Positions 35,286 through 44,340 of a stretch of DNA of 64,000 nucleotides are shown here, piece after piece. Below the pieces are notes generated by a model. That model was not told the DNA's origin and made no database searches. It worked only from the letters and a program-made list of their open reading frames with translations. Source of the stretch: Spirosoma luteum DSM 19990. Lineage in GTDB: Bacteria > Bacteroidota > Bacteroidia > Cytophagales > Spirosomataceae. Position 1 is the first letter of the stretch. Each line of letters starts with the position of its first letter. Both the position numbers and the translations under genes were made by a program. The stretch spans positions 1-64,000 of the forward strand of contig NZ_KB893263.1 of NCBI RefSeq assembly GCF_000374065.1. Direction: 5' to 3'.

Positions 35286-35810
35286 TCACCTTGAAAGGTA
35301 ACTTGAATACATATTATTATTCCTAAAGAAGCACAAAATATTATGTTTCTGGTTCTTCTGATTATCAAATCCAAATATGGCTGCCGTACAGCTTGTCTTT
35401 CTGTCCCAGTACAAGAAGGCTCTAACTTTGCAGTTTTGATTAGATCCCATTTTCAGCAGTTTCCTCACTTTAGGGTCAGGAATAAGAGCGTACCCGTCTA
35501 AAGTTATTTTGGTATCTCCCAAACTTACCGTACTTGATACTTCCCTTTTCTCCCTGATAACATTAACTACAATCCAGTTATAAAAACTGAACTTAACTAT
35601 CTTTTGACTCCCATTTCCTAGAGTCGCGATAGAAAATTCCGAAAGAACAATTCCGTCTTGTCCTTTCGCGTCGGTTAATTCATAATGCATGCCGTCTTTC
35701 TCTCTCACTACGGCCTTTGTAAAGGCAACATTAATATCTGCAATTTTGGCCATTTGCGCCATTGTAGAAAAAGGCATTGCTATGGTGACTATAAATAGAA
35801 TGTACTTCAT
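35286..35810 (-). CDS. Secreted hypothetical protein of the element
   Basis: 174 residues. Signal peptide MKYILFIVTIAMPFSTMAQ with cleavage about residue 18. The mature protein is beta-rich, with two Cys residues late (NCKVRAFLYWDRKTSCTAA) that could form a disulfide. No family recognised. Its AT-rich codon use differs from the core genome. Likely cargo of the element rather than a core mobility gene. Confidence 0.6.
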   Translation of the reverse strand: MKYILFIVTIAMPFSTMAQMAKIADINVAFTKAVVREKDGMHYELTDAKGQDGIVLSEFSIATLGNGSQKIVKFSFYNWIVVNVIREKREVSSTVSLGDTKITLDGYALIPDPKVRKLLKMGSNQNCKVRAFLYWDRKTSCTAAIFGFDNQKNQKHNILCFFRNNNMYSSYLSR

Positions 35811-36021
35811 TAGGTGTGTTTGGCTTATAAATGAACCATTGGCTTGTAATACTAAAGCAATATAAAGATTAAGATAGTAGGTCTGTAATTGCCCCTTTCT
35901 CCATGCCCGTTTACCTGGATTTGCCTAAACGGATTGCACAAAGCATTGCACAATCCGTAAAAAAATCGGGTAAGTAATGCTAGTACAGTGTGTACTTTAT
36001 GGGATGCTAGAGAAATAGAGG

Positions 36022-36813
36022 TTAGATGCCATGAGGGAGAGACAGTAGAGATAATACTCGCTCAAGATTTAACCTTAATAATTCTGTCTCATCTCCGTTC
36101 ATGGATGGAACAGAAGCCCATCTGATTGCTTTATGCTCATGAGGGTAAATTAAAGTCAAAGACCGACCCCACTCCCCTAGAAAAGGATACGTGAAAGAAC
36201 TGTCGTGCCTTTTATAAATGTAAATGATCAATCCGCCGATTACGAATATTGTACTTTGTGTATTGCATCTGTTTGGGAGGGATGAATAATGTACTTTACC
36301 ACCAGTATGCAAGTGTCTATATCGCCATTTATCGGTTTCATTTTTTACAATCCATATGCCAATATTTTCAGGAAGGAGCTTTTTTTCGTAAAAATATTTA
36401 CGCTCAGATGAGTTAATTGCTTGCCAAGTTATATCCAAATACTCCGCAATTATTGTCTTTAAAAAGGCCCATTTAGCAACCAACAGTTGCTGATCTCTGT
36501 CCATTATTATTGCTTTTTCAAGCATTAAGTCTGTAAGAATAGGTTTGGCGTCACTTTCAATCTTACTCATCCATCCATTGTTACAATCGCTGCACACTAT
36601 TTTTAACGTTTTACTACCAACATGACCCGTAGGTCGTCGATGTTCAAAACCATCTTGGCGCATGAGTATATGCTCGTGGCGCTTGGAGTCATCTCTTGGG
36701 ATAACGTTTTTAATCCAATCTGACCATACGTGTTCTTTGGTCAAAGATGTCTTACCGCAAAAAATACACTTGGGAGTATCTTGTTGATTCTGTTTATTCT
36801 TTTTCCGTCCCAT
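36022..36813 (-). CDS. HNH-like treble-clef protein
   Basis: 263 residues. N-terminal zinc-binding module: CIFCGK (C16, C19), KEHVWSDW (H28) and VCSDCNNGWMSKIE (C74, C77), the pattern of HNH/treble-clef endonuclease relatives. A helical middle and a beta-rich C-terminal half follow (GIWIVKNETDKWRYRH, IFVIGGLIIYIYKRHD) with no known name. The catalytic His-Asn pair is only partly evident, so activity is uncertain. AT-rich codons and a position next to attR suggest recently gained cargo; anti-phage function is possible but unproven. Confidence 0.7.
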   Translation of the reverse strand: MGRKKNKQNQQDTPKCIFCGKTSLTKEHVWSDWIKNVIPRDDSKRHEHILMRQDGFEHRRPTGHVGSKTLKIVCSDCNNGWMSKIESDAKPILTDLMLEKAIIMDRDQQLLVAKWAFLKTIIAEYLDITWQAINSSERKYFYEKKLLPENIGIWIVKNETDKWRYRHLHTGGKVHYSSLPNRCNTQSTIFVIGGLIIYIYKRHDSSFTYPFLGEWGRSLTLIYPHEHKAIRWASVPSMNGDETELLRLNLERVLSLLSLPHGI

Positions 36814-36844
36814 TTCTGTGAAACTTTAAACAACCTCTTAGACC

Positions 36845-36870
36845 TATTCCGTCCCCCAAACCGTCCCCAT
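36845..36870. repeat. Right ATTCCGTCCCC arm-type repeats
   Basis: ATTCCGTCCCCC (36845-36856) is identical to 26926-26937, followed by a related ACCGTCCCCAT (36860-36870). See the left pair. Confidence 0.65.
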
Positions 36871-36876
36871 TATGAA

Positions 36877-36916
36877 AGTAAAAAACCCAACTACCTATTA
36901 AATAGATAGTTGGGTT
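36877..36916 (-). terminator. Element-supplied terminator for tRNA-Met
   Basis: Ten-bp stem (36884-36893 with 36907-36916, AACCCAACTA/TAGTTGGGTT) followed on the minus strand by T residues. It lies seven bases past the tRNA 3' end, replacing the original terminator now at 26717-26759. Confidence 0.75.
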
Positions 36917-36922
36917 ATACAG

Positions 36923-36940
36923 TTGTAGCGGGGAGCAGGA
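36923..36940 (-). repeat. attR, 3' end of the tRNA-Met gene
   Basis: Identical to 26765-26782. The core covers the acceptor 3' strand, discriminator and part of the T-arm, so insertion restored a complete tRNA. Confidence 0.9.
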
Positions 36941-36999
36941 TCGAACTGCCGACCTTAGGGTTATGAATCCTACGCTCTAACCATCTGAGCTACCCCGCC
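36926..36999 (-). tRNA. tRNA-Met (CAT)
   Basis: 74 bases without encoded CCA. Acceptor GGCGGGG pairs with CCCCGCT (one G-U), D-arm GCTC/GAGC, anticodon loop TTCATAA giving CAT, T-loop TTCGATC. The closing pair of the anticodon stem is A-C rather than A-U. Most likely elongator Met; Ile2 is possible in principle for CAT. The 3' third is supplied by the integrated element. Confidence 0.93.
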
Positions 37000-37012
37000 G
37001 GGCTTGGTGCCA

Positions 37013-37043
37013 CAAAAGTAAGAAAAATTAAGTCAGGGGCAAA
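37013..37043 (-). promoter_or_regulatory. Promoter of tRNA-Met
   Basis: TTTG (37040-37043), a 19-base spacer and TACTTTTG (37013-37020) on the minus strand: an exact match to the Bacteroidota promoter consensus. Confidence 0.85.
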
Positions 37044-37051
37044 AAAAGCCA

Positions 37052-37083
37052 TTGACTTTCGCAAAAAAATTCGTTTACCTTTG
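37052..37083 (+). promoter_or_regulatory. Promoter of the START-like gene
   Basis: TTGAC at 37052 and TACCTTTG at 37076-37083 with 21 bases between TTG and TA. Divergent from the tRNA-Met promoter; the predicted start is about 25 bases before the ATG. Confidence 0.75.
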
Positions 37084-37115
37084 CCAAGGACCCCTTTTCT
37101 AAAGTTTACCGACTT

Positions 37116-37508
37116 ATGGAGAAATTTAAATTCATCACCGAGTACGAACTCCGGGCATCTCCCAAAATGCTCTTCCCCTATATCAGCACCGCATCGGGAC
37201 TGTCGCAGTGGTTTGCCAGTAAAGTGAACACCATGCCCGAACAGCGGCTCGATTTTCAGTGGGATAACGAAAGTCACATTGCCAAACAGGTGTCTATGCG
37301 GCAAAATAAGGGCGTTCGTTTTGAGTTTCTGGAAACGGATGAAGATGGGTCAGATAATAACTACGTAGACTTTCGGGTCGACCAAAGCGAATTAACCCAA
37401 TCGACGTTTTTGCGCATTACTGATTACTCCAATACCACCGACGAAGAAGAATTACAGGACCTGTGGGATGGGATGATGGATAAGCTGAAAGAAATTGTTG
37501 GTAGTTAA
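37116..37508 (+). CDS. START-like (SRPBCC/AHSA1) domain protein
   Basis: 130 residues, one helix-grip fold domain: KFKFITEYELRASPKMLFPYIST opens, GLSQWFASKV follows, and the long C-terminal helix is DLWDGMMDKLKEIVGS. Single-domain START-like proteins of this length are widespread in Bacteroidota, with unknown hydrophobic ligand. The gene is preceded by a good promoter and stands alone before the LptF/G-type gene. Confidence 0.85.
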   Translation: MEKFKFITEYELRASPKMLFPYISTASGLSQWFASKVNTMPEQRLDFQWDNESHIAKQVSMRQNKGVRFEFLETDEDGSDNNYVDFRVDQSELTQSTFLRITDYSNTTDEEELQDLWDGMMDKLKEIVGS

Positions 37509-37636
37509 ATTTTGTTAATGAACCGTACGGAAGGCCCTGTTGGTATAATGAACAAGGAGTAATGTAGTTTATGTTGTATAGATGATACTCCTCCACGCTG
37601 CGTTCAGGCCATCCCCGTGGTACATTATACAAACGA

Positions 37637-39148
37637 ATGAAAAAGATAGATAAATTAGTGCTCGGCTCGTTTTGGGGGCCGTTTTTTTTGACCCTCGGTG
37701 TCGTCATCTTCATTTTTCTGATGCGACTGCTGATGTTCTACATTGACGATTTCGTTTCTAAAGACCTCGACTTAGCCACCTTCGGCCGCCTGTTATTTTA
37801 CTTTTCCCTGCTTACTATACCAACGGCGCTACCGCTGGCCGTCCTGCTGTCTTCCCTGATGACATTCGGGAACCTGGGTGAGTTTTTTGAACTGACCGCC
37901 CTGAAAAGTGCCGGTATTTCGCTCACCAGGGCTATGCGTCCGTTGCTAATCGTAGCCGTTGGTATCAGCGGATTTTCCTTCTGGTTCAATAACTCGGTGG
38001 CGCCCTGGGCCAATCTTAAAGGATATAGCCTGCTGTATGATATTAAAACGGCCAAGGCTACGCTTAACCTGAAAGAAGGTATATTTTACAACGATTTACC
38101 GGGCTATAGTATCAAGGTAGATCAAAAAGTAAAAGCGGCTGAAAACAGCAAAACGGGCGATTTGCTGAAAGGGCTGGTCATCTATAAGCATCCAACGAAC
38201 GGCGCCGAGTCGGGAAATCGCGAAATTATACTGGCCGATTCCGGTCGGATGTACACCGATAAAGACCGGTCATACCTTGTCTTTCAGCTGTTCAACGGGA
38301 ATGATTATCAGGAGTATTCAGACAACAGTCCCATCAGCTATAATAGTGCTGGTACACCAGCCACAGGGGGGCAGTTTATGCGGAATGGCTTTAAGGATTA
38401 TCGGTTAGTTATTAGCCTGGAATCGTTTGGTATCAAGCGCACCGACGAAAATCAGTTCGAATACCACGAGTATATGAAAAACCTGAGCGAACTGTCAGTC
38501 TTAACCGATTCGCTCCGGAAAGAGTATACCAATACCAGCATGAGCGTAGCCAATACGTCCCGCCAGTACTACAATTACCAGTTCAAGGCAGATGCCGTTA
38601 CGAAACAAAAGGCGATAAAGGATGGGAAATGGGTGGACTCGCTTATGAAAAAGAGAGAAGTTGCCGTGCCTGATCTGGCACAGTCGGCGTTGAGTCAGGC
38701 TCAGAATATTCTGACCTATGCAACATCGAACGTAACGTACCTGACTGAGAAAGAAAAGAACGTCTGGCGGTATCAGCTGGAAAGTCACCATAAATTCACA
38801 CAGGCGTTTTCAATTTTTGTGATGTTTTTGATTGGCGCATCCATGGGGGCCATTATCAAAAAAGGGGGTTTTGGCGTGCCGGTTCTGATTGCCATTGTAT
38901 TCTTCATCTTTCTGTATGTGCTAACCATTGCAGGGGATAAATACGCCAAAGACGGCTTGATCTGGGTACCCATCGGTGCGTGGCTGGCCAATATTATCCT
39001 GTTCCCCCTTGGGCTGTTAATCATGCAGCGTGCCCGTCACGACTCGCGCCTGTTCGATAAAGACGTTTATATCATTGCGTGGGAGCGCCTAAGAGTCAGG
39101 TGGAAAAACTGGTCAGATAGCCGGTCCGTTTCACAGTCAGTCAGCTAA
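37637..39148 (+). CDS. LptF/LptG-family permease (YjgP/YjgQ)
   Basis: 503 residues, part of the LptB2FG exporter that pulls lipopolysaccharide from the inner membrane. Six membrane helices: three at the start (about 13-35, 52-75, 95-115) and three at the end (about 385-405, 410-430, 440-460), around a large periplasmic beta-jellyroll. The helix block LLMFYIDDFVSKDLDLATFGRLL is typical. Bacteroidota often have one or two such genes away from lptB. An extended periplasmic loop with a helical region (SLRKEYTNTSMSVANTSRQYY) makes it longer than E. coli LptF/G (about 360). Confidence 0.9.
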   Translation: MKKIDKLVLGSFWGPFFLTLGVVIFIFLMRLLMFYIDDFVSKDLDLATFGRLLFYFSLLTIPTALPLAVLLSSLMTFGNLGEFFELTALKSAGISLTRAMRPLLIVAVGISGFSFWFNNSVAPWANLKGYSLLYDIKTAKATLNLKEGIFYNDLPGYSIKVDQKVKAAENSKTGDLLKGLVIYKHPTNGAESGNREIILADSGRMYTDKDRSYLVFQLFNGNDYQEYSDNSPISYNSAGTPATGGQFMRNGFKDYRLVISLESFGIKRTDENQFEYHEYMKNLSELSVLTDSLRKEYTNTSMSVANTSRQYYNYQFKADAVTKQKAIKDGKWVDSLMKKREVAVPDLAQSALSQAQNILTYATSNVTYLTEKEKNVWRYQLESHHKFTQAFSIFVMFLIGASMGAIIKKGGFGVPVLIAIVFFIFLYVLTIAGDKYAKDGLIWVPIGAWLANIILFPLGLLIMQRARHDSRLFDKDVYIIAWERLRVRWKNWSDSRSVSQSVS

Positions 39149-39192
39149 CTATTTTTCCGTAGCCGGCGCTCTGAATGACCGATTATTTTCCT

Positions 39193-39200
39193 TATCTTTG
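39193..39200 (+). promoter_or_regulatory. Promoter -7 box of rpsO
   Basis: TATCTTTG matches TAnnTTTG, 40 bases before the rpsO ATG at 39241. It also shows why the earlier in-frame start candidates near 39175 are not used, since they lie upstream of the transcript. Confidence 0.7.
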
Positions 39201-39240
39201 CACCCAAATTCATATTTTCAATAAAATTAGCTGTCTGAAG

Positions 39241-39516
39241 ATGTATCTAACGACCGAAAAAAAGCAGGAGATATTCTCCACCTCGGGTTTTGCCAAAAGC
39301 GCAGAAGACACCGGGTCGGCCGAATCCCAGATCGCGCTGTTCACCTACCGGATCAGTCACCTGACTGCCCACCTGAAAGTACACAAGCACGATTATGGCA
39401 CCCAACTGGGCCTTTTGAAATTAGTAGGTAAGCGTCGGCGGTTGCTGAATTACCTCATGAAAAAGGACATCATGCGGTATCGGGCTATTCTGGCCTCGCT
39501 GGGGTTACGAAAGTAA
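39241..39516 (+). CDS. rpsO: 30S ribosomal protein uS15
   Basis: 91 residues. Typical uS15: [11 protein letters not shown], the [54 protein letters not shown] core split over residues 23-72, then [14 protein letters not shown]. Start at ATG 39241 fixed by the promoter at 39193 and family length. A terminator/attenuator hairpin follows, then pnp, the common rpsO-pnp order. Confidence 0.97.
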   Translation: MYLTTEKKQEIFSTSGFAKSAEDTGSAESQIALFTYRISHLTAHLKVHKHDYGTQLGLLKLVGKRRRLLNYLMKKDIMRYRAILASLGLRK

Positions 39517-39534
39517 TCGGGCCATCCATCAAAA

Positions 39535-39569
39535 AGGGAATCTACTCGGTAGTAGATTCCCTCATTTTT
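39535..39569 (+). terminator. rpsO terminator/attenuator before pnp
   Basis: Twelve-bp perfect stem (39535-39546 with 39551-39562), CGGT loop, then CATTTTTG. Sits between rpsO and pnp as in many bacteria. Confidence 0.85.
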
Positions 39570-39761
39570 GTGGTTTCTATAGACGTAACGTAAAACGTCA
39601 GCTAGGGTTAATCGGGTTGGTAGGGTTAATGACTGGTTTATCTACCTTATCCTGACCGGGCTTATCCACTTTAATGACGACAAGTTGATTTATGCCGGAT
39701 TCCGAAGGTCGGGAAACGGTGCTGTTTAAAGCTGTAAGAGAACGTATTCAAAATCTGTTTT

Positions 39762-41888
39762 ATGTTTGAAATCACCACGCAATCCGTTGCGCTGCCCGAC
39801 GGGCGGGAAATTACCATCGAAACCGGAAAAATGGCCCGTCAGGCCGACGGCGCGGTGGTTGTACGACTGGGCGACGCGATGCTACTGGCAACCGTCGTAT
39901 CCAGCAAAGATGCTAAAGAAGGCGTTGATTTTTTGCCTTTATCCGTTGATTATCAAGAAAAATTTGCTTCGGCCGGCCGGATTCCCGGTAGCTTCCAACG
40001 GCGCGAAGGGCGTCTGGGCGATCACGAAATTCTGATTAGCCGCCTGGTAGACCGCGCCCTGCGGCCAATCTTCCCCGATACGTACCACGCCGATACCCAG
40101 GTGATGATTACGCTTATTTCGGCTGACCCCGAAGTGCAGCCCGATGCCTTAGCGGCTTTGGCGGCTTCGTCGGCCCTGGCGGTATCGAACATACCCTTCA
40201 ATGGCCCGATTTCGGAAGTACGGGTGGCTAAAATTGACGGTCAATACCACATCAACCCTAAAACGTCCGCGCTGGAACGGGCCACTATCGACCTGATTGT
40301 GGCCGCTACCGAGAAGGATATCTGTATGGTAGAAGGCGAGATGGACGAATGTTCGGAAGCCGAGGTAGTGGAAGCGATCAAAATAGCCCACGAAGCCATA
40401 AAAGTACAGTGCCATGCCCAGAAAGAGCTGGAAGCAAAAGTAGGCAAGACCAAGAAGCGGGAGTTCAACCACGAAACGCACGACGAAGACCTGCGGGCTG
40501 CCGTTCGGACCGCTACGTACGATAAGATCTACGCGGCTGTCAGCCAGCAGAATCCAAGCAAAAAAGGCCGTTCGGAAGCCGCCAAGGCGATTCGTGACGA
40601 GTACATAGCTTCCTTCCCCGAAGGATCTGACGTAAATGTCGGTTTGATTAAAACCTATTTCCACGACCTGGAATGGGAAGCGTCGCGTCGGTTGGTACTC
40701 GATGAGCGCGTTCGTCTGGATGGCCGGAAATTAGATCAGATACGCCCCATCGTGGCTGAAGCGGGTCTGCTGCCCGGTCCCCACGGTTCGGCTCTGTTTA
40801 CGCGGGGTGAAACCCAATCGTTGACGACGGCTACGCTTGGTACCAAAACGGATGAGCAGATCGTTGATCAGACCATGCATCAGGGCTACAGTAAATTCCT
40901 GCTGCATTATAACTTCCCCGGTTTTTCTACGGGTGAAGTAAAACCTAACCGGGGTGTTGGCCGCCGGGAAGTGGGTCACGGTAATCTGGCTCACCGCTCG
41001 ATCAAGAAAGTGCTGCCACCAGCGGAAGATAATCCGTACACTATTCGGATTGTGTCGGATATTCTGGAATCGAACGGGTCGTCGTCTATGGCTACCGTTT
41101 GTGCCGGTACGATGGCACTGATGGACGCCGGAATCAAGATCAAGGCTCCCGTAGCCGGTATTGCCATGGGGCTTATTTCCGACGGCGATAAGTACGCGGT
41201 GTTGTCCGATATTCTGGGCGATGAAGATCACCTGGGCGACATGGACTTTAAAGTTACGGGTACGGAGAAAGGTATCGTGGCCTGCCAGATGGACCTGAAA
41301 GTAGACGGACTATCGTACGAAGTGCTGGCACAGGCCCTGGAGCAGGCCCGTCAGGGACGGTTGCATATCCTGGGTGAGATGCGGAAAGGCATTGCCGAGG
41401 TGCGTCCGGACCTGAAGCCTCACGCACCCCGTGCCGTTGTTATCAAGATTGACACGAACCAGATTGGTGCCGTTATCGGACCCGGTGGTAAGGTGGTTCA
41501 GGATATTCAGAAAGATTCGGGTGCCGTCGTTAACATCGACGAACACGACAATGCGGGTTGGGTGAGCATTTTTGCCACCAGCAAAGAGAGCATGGACAAA
41601 GCCGTGTCGCGTATCAAAGGAATCGTAGCCGTACCGGAAGTAGGGGATACCTACGTGGGGAAAGTGAAAACGATACAACCCTTCGGTGCCTTCGTTGAGT
41701 TCATGCCCGGTAAAGATGGATTATTGCACATTTCCGAGATTAAGTGGGAGCGTCTGGAAACCATGGATGGAGTGTTTCAGGTAGGAGAGGAAGTAACGGT
41801 AAAACTGGTTGACGTGGATAAAAAGACCGGAAAGTACCGGTTATCCCGTAAAGTGCTATTACCGAAGCCGGAGAACAAAAACGCCTGA
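39762..41888 (+). CDS. pnp: Polynucleotide phosphorylase
   Basis: 708 residues; 3'-5' phosphorolytic RNA decay. Two RNase PH domains (about 10-230 and 310-540), a KH domain (about 555-615, [17 protein letters not shown]) and an S1 domain (about 622-690, [33 protein letters not shown] split here). The catalytic second core has the [20 protein letters not shown] block. Start ATG 39762 gives the normal N-terminus. Follows rpsO. Confidence 0.97.
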   Translation: MFEITTQSVALPDGREITIETGKMARQADGAVVVRLGDAMLLATVVSSKDAKEGVDFLPLSVDYQEKFASAGRIPGSFQRREGRLGDHEILISRLVDRALRPIFPDTYHADTQVMITLISADPEVQPDALAALAASSALAVSNIPFNGPISEVRVAKIDGQYHINPKTSALERATIDLIVAATEKDICMVEGEMDECSEAEVVEAIKIAHEAIKVQCHAQKELEAKVGKTKKREFNHETHDEDLRAAVRTATYDKIYAAVSQQNPSKKGRSEAAKAIRDEYIASFPEGSDVNVGLIKTYFHDLEWEASRRLVLDERVRLDGRKLDQIRPIVAEAGLLPGPHGSALFTRGETQSLTTATLGTKTDEQIVDQTMHQGYSKFLLHYNFPGFSTGEVKPNRGVGRREVGHGNLAHRSIKKVLPPAEDNPYTIRIVSDILESNGSSSMATVCAGTMALMDAGIKIKAPVAGIAMGLISDGDKYAVLSDILGDEDHLGDMDFKVTGTEKGIVACQMDLKVDGLSYEVLAQALEQARQGRLHILGEMRKGIAEVRPDLKPHAPRAVVIKIDTNQIGAVIGPGGKVVQDIQKDSGAVVNIDEHDNAGWVSIFATSKESMDKAVSRIKGIVAVPEVGDTYVGKVKTIQPFGAFVEFMPGKDGLLHISEIKWERLETMDGVFQVGEEVTVKLVDVDKKTGKYRLSRKVLLPKPENKNA

Positions 41889-41963
41889 GAGATTGTTACT
41901 TTTTCGTGTAATGCAACGTCAGAACCTAGCGTTATATAGTCACACCACCGGGGGCACCAAATT

Positions 41964-42827
41964 ATGAGACAGCTAAAAATATCAAAACAGATTACCAATC
42001 GGGAAAGTCAGTCGTTAGACAAGTACTTGCAGGAGATTGGTAAAGTAGACCTGCTTACGCCCGATGAGGAAGTAACGCTGGCCCAAAAAATCCGGGAAGG
42101 TGATCAATTGTCGCTGGAACGGTTAACCAAAGCAAACCTGCGCTTTGTGGTATCGGTTGCCAAGCAATACCAAAATCAGGGTTTGTCCTTAGGTGATTTG
42201 ATCAATGAAGGAAACCTGGGTCTGATTAAAGCAGCGCAACGGTTTGACGAAACACGTGGTTTTAAGTTTATTTCCTATGCTGTTTGGTGGATTCGTCAGT
42301 CTATTTTACAGGCCCTAGCCGAGCAGTCCCGTATCGTACGATTACCCTTGAACCGGGTTGGTTCGCTGAACAAGATTTCCAAGACATTCTCCGACTTGGA
42401 GCAGAAGTTCGAGCGTGAGCCATCACCCGAAGAGCTAGCGGCTGTACTGGAAATTTCGGCGGCTGAAGTTGTTGATACGCTTAAGATTTCGGGTCGGCAT
42501 GTGTCGATGGACGCGCCCTTTGTACAGGGTGAAGAAAACAGCCTGCTGGACGTACTCGAAAACGATGGTGAAGACAAACCCGATTCGGGCCTGATCAATG
42601 ATTCGCTGCGGAAAGAAGTACAGCGTGCCCTCTCAACGCTGACGCAGCGCGAGGCCGATGTGATCACACTCTACTTCGGGCTGAACGGCGAACACGCCAT
42701 GACGCTGGAAGAAATTGGTGAGAAATTCAACCTGACCCGCGAGCGGGTTCGGCAGATAAAGGAAAAAGCCATTCGTCGGCTGCGCCACACCTCACGGTCG
42801 AAGGCATTGAAGACGTATCTGGGCTAA
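41964..42827 (+). CDS. rpoD: Primary RNA polymerase sigma factor (RpoD/SigA type)
   Basis: 287 residues, the short region-1.1-lacking form found in Bacteroidota. Region 1.2 begins at [12 protein letters not shown], region 2 has [37 protein letters not shown] (split over residues 75-115), region 3 and region 4 follow with the [33 protein letters not shown] end. It recognises the TTTG/TAnnTTTG promoters seen across this window. A terminator follows. Confidence 0.95.
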   Translation: MRQLKISKQITNRESQSLDKYLQEIGKVDLLTPDEEVTLAQKIREGDQLSLERLTKANLRFVVSVAKQYQNQGLSLGDLINEGNLGLIKAAQRFDETRGFKFISYAVWWIRQSILQALAEQSRIVRLPLNRVGSLNKISKTFSDLEQKFEREPSPEELAAVLEISAAEVVDTLKISGRHVSMDAPFVQGEENSLLDVLENDGEDKPDSGLINDSLRKEVQRALSTLTQREADVITLYFGLNGEHAMTLEEIGEKFNLTRERVRQIKEKAIRRLRHTSRSKALKTYLG

Positions 42828-42846
42828 CGATCCTGTTTGTTAATGC

Positions 42847-42883
42847 AAAACGGCTCCTGCGCAAGTGGGAGCCGTTTTTGTTT
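42847..42883 (+). terminator. Terminator of the sigma factor gene
   Basis: AAAACGGCTCC/GGAGCCGTTTT stem (42847-42857 with 42868-42878), ten-base loop, then T residues. Also faces the reverse gene ending at 42912. Confidence 0.9.
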
Positions 42884-42911
42884 AGGGTATAAGCGTTAGA
42901 GCGGTTACCGT

Positions 42912-44285
42912 TTACAACTCATCTTCCAGAAACTTCCGAATGGTCTGATAAGGACGCAATCCATTCGCTTTTCCGTTGGTACCATTAGCAGGTGGGGTGT
43001 TGGCGGTTCGGATTTCGCTGCTGCTGTTCCGACTCGAATTATGAAGCGAAAGCATCTGTTTCCGTAACTGTCGCTGCTCATCGTCGCTCAGGTTTGTCAA
43101 TGTTGCTTCTCCCTGACCATATCCATCGTTAAAATTACTGATGCGGCTATCCGTCTGAGCCAGTTTTAGCTCCGCATACAGGTTAGTCAAATCCGCATAA
43201 ATGGTTTCCCGCCGGGCTTTTAATGCGTTTAGGTCGGGTAGTAAATCGAGGTCGTGTTGTAGAATATTCTGCTGGACACGCTGTTCTGATAAGGCAGCTT
43301 CAATTGGGGCGATTTCCCTGTCCAGCCGCTTTAGCCTACGGCGCAACTTCCACAGCTTTATGTCGGCCTGCAACCACCGAAACCAGAATGCCGATAAAAC
43401 GGGCAAGGCAATACCCAGACAAACGGCCCCCGCCAGCGCAAACAAAATACCGCTTAGTACGAACGAAAGCAGTGCCCAGGGACTATTGACGAGGGCCAGA
43501 TTCAATTCGCTCGATTCACTCAACTGCTTCTCTATCTTGTACAACGTTGCCGCACTAAGGTCCTGCGTTGCGGCAGTGGGGTCGGTATTGAGTTGCAATT
43601 GTCGAACGGACTTGTTGATAGCCGCTTTCAGCTGGTCGGTGCGATAGGCCTCGTAGCGGAACCAGCCTAATACGGCCAGCGTGAGCACCGAAAAGATGGC
43701 CAGCCCCATTTTAAACCGGCCATAGCGACGGCCGTACTGCGCGGGGTTTTCCTGATAAGGTTGCTCGATGAGCCGGTCGTAAGCGGGTTTTAGCAGGATG
43801 GATACCATGGCCAAACCAACGGCAAATGCCCAGGCCTCGTTTGTATCACGAATGTTGAGCGCATACGCCACAATTTCATGCGAGATAATCAAATCACCCG
43901 CCAGGAATGAAACACCCGCCACCAGAAACAGCAGGCCCGCTAACAAGGAATAATCAGGGGCGGCTTTAGTCCGGCGTTCGCGCAGGGTAGTCCGGTCAGA
44001 TTCAAGCCCCTGCCGGTCCGATTCCCGCTGGCCGAGTTGTTTGGACAGCCGGTCTACCTGCAACGCGTGGGTTTGCAGTGAAGCGAAAGCGGTTCGGTTG
44101 GCTTCCGTGGATTCCGCCAACTGGCGTTCTACCGTAGATAATTCCGTCCGCTTTTCCTGGATTCGCTCCGAAAGCCAGTCCGTATTGACCTGACTCGATA
44201 AGTAGCCTTCGTATGTTTCCCGATTTACGCCTTCCACGCCACTGGTATAGCCGTGCTGAAAGTCGGGATTAGTAGTTGGTTCCAT
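42912..44285 (-). CDS. Four-helix membrane protein with flanking coiled coils, unknown function
   Basis: 457 residues. N-terminal coiled coil (about 35-110, many Gln/Glu/Arg), then about four membrane helices (near 114-135, 150-168, 194-212 and 268-300), a second coiled coil (about 315-380) and a polar, Asn/Ser/Gly-rich tail with RPYQTIRKFLEDEL at the end. Not recognised. It follows a similarly built gene by 41 bases, so the two probably work together. Both lie downstream of the HolD-like gene. Confidence 0.7.
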   Translation of the reverse strand: MEPTTNPDFQHGYTSGVEGVNRETYEGYLSSQVNTDWLSERIQEKRTELSTVERQLAESTEANRTAFASLQTHALQVDRLSKQLGQRESDRQGLESDRTTLRERRTKAAPDYSLLAGLLFLVAGVSFLAGDLIISHEIVAYALNIRDTNEAWAFAVGLAMVSILLKPAYDRLIEQPYQENPAQYGRRYGRFKMGLAIFSVLTLAVLGWFRYEAYRTDQLKAAINKSVRQLQLNTDPTAATQDLSAATLYKIEKQLSESSELNLALVNSPWALLSFVLSGILFALAGAVCLGIALPVLSAFWFRWLQADIKLWKLRRRLKRLDREIAPIEAALSEQRVQQNILQHDLDLLPDLNALKARRETIYADLTNLYAELKLAQTDSRISNFNDGYGQGEATLTNLSDDEQRQLRKQMLSLHNSSRNSSSEIRTANTPPANGTNGKANGLRPYQTIRKFLEDEL

Positions 44286-44291
44286 AATCAG

Positions 44292-44340
44292 TTATGAATG
44301 ATAAACGATAAACCTGTCAATACGTATTAATCATTCATAA
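44292..44340. repeat. ATGAATG-type inverted repeat between the two membrane protein genes
   Basis: TTATGAATGAT (44292-44302) pairs perfectly with ATCATTCATAA (44330-44340). The right arm encodes the last residues and lies on the stop codon of the gene ending at 44327. Confidence 0.75.

Larger units (their letters stand above)
26765..36940. mobile_element. 10.2-kb integrative element in tRNA-Met, satellite- or IME-like
   Basis: Bounded by an 18-bp direct repeat (26765-26782 and 36923-36940), the right copy being the 3' end of an intact tRNA-Met gene. Gene order from the left: tyrosine recombinase, unknown protein, small HTH protein, VRR-NUC nuclease, RepA/RecA-like ATPase, primase, a reverse winged-helix-like gene, a gene-poor kilobase with a KilA-N remnant, three small unknown proteins, a secreted protein and an HNH-like protein. 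No capsid, portal, terminase, relaxase or conjugation gene was found. Base composition is lower in GC than the surroundings, especially beyond 34 kb. Confidence 0.88.

Noticed and set aside
39600..39735. Minus-strand coding-like stretch with VDKP and NPTNP repeats between rpsO and pnp
   Set aside because: It is open for about 45 codons but lacks an ATG and a promoter; could be a gene remnant but the evidence is too thin.
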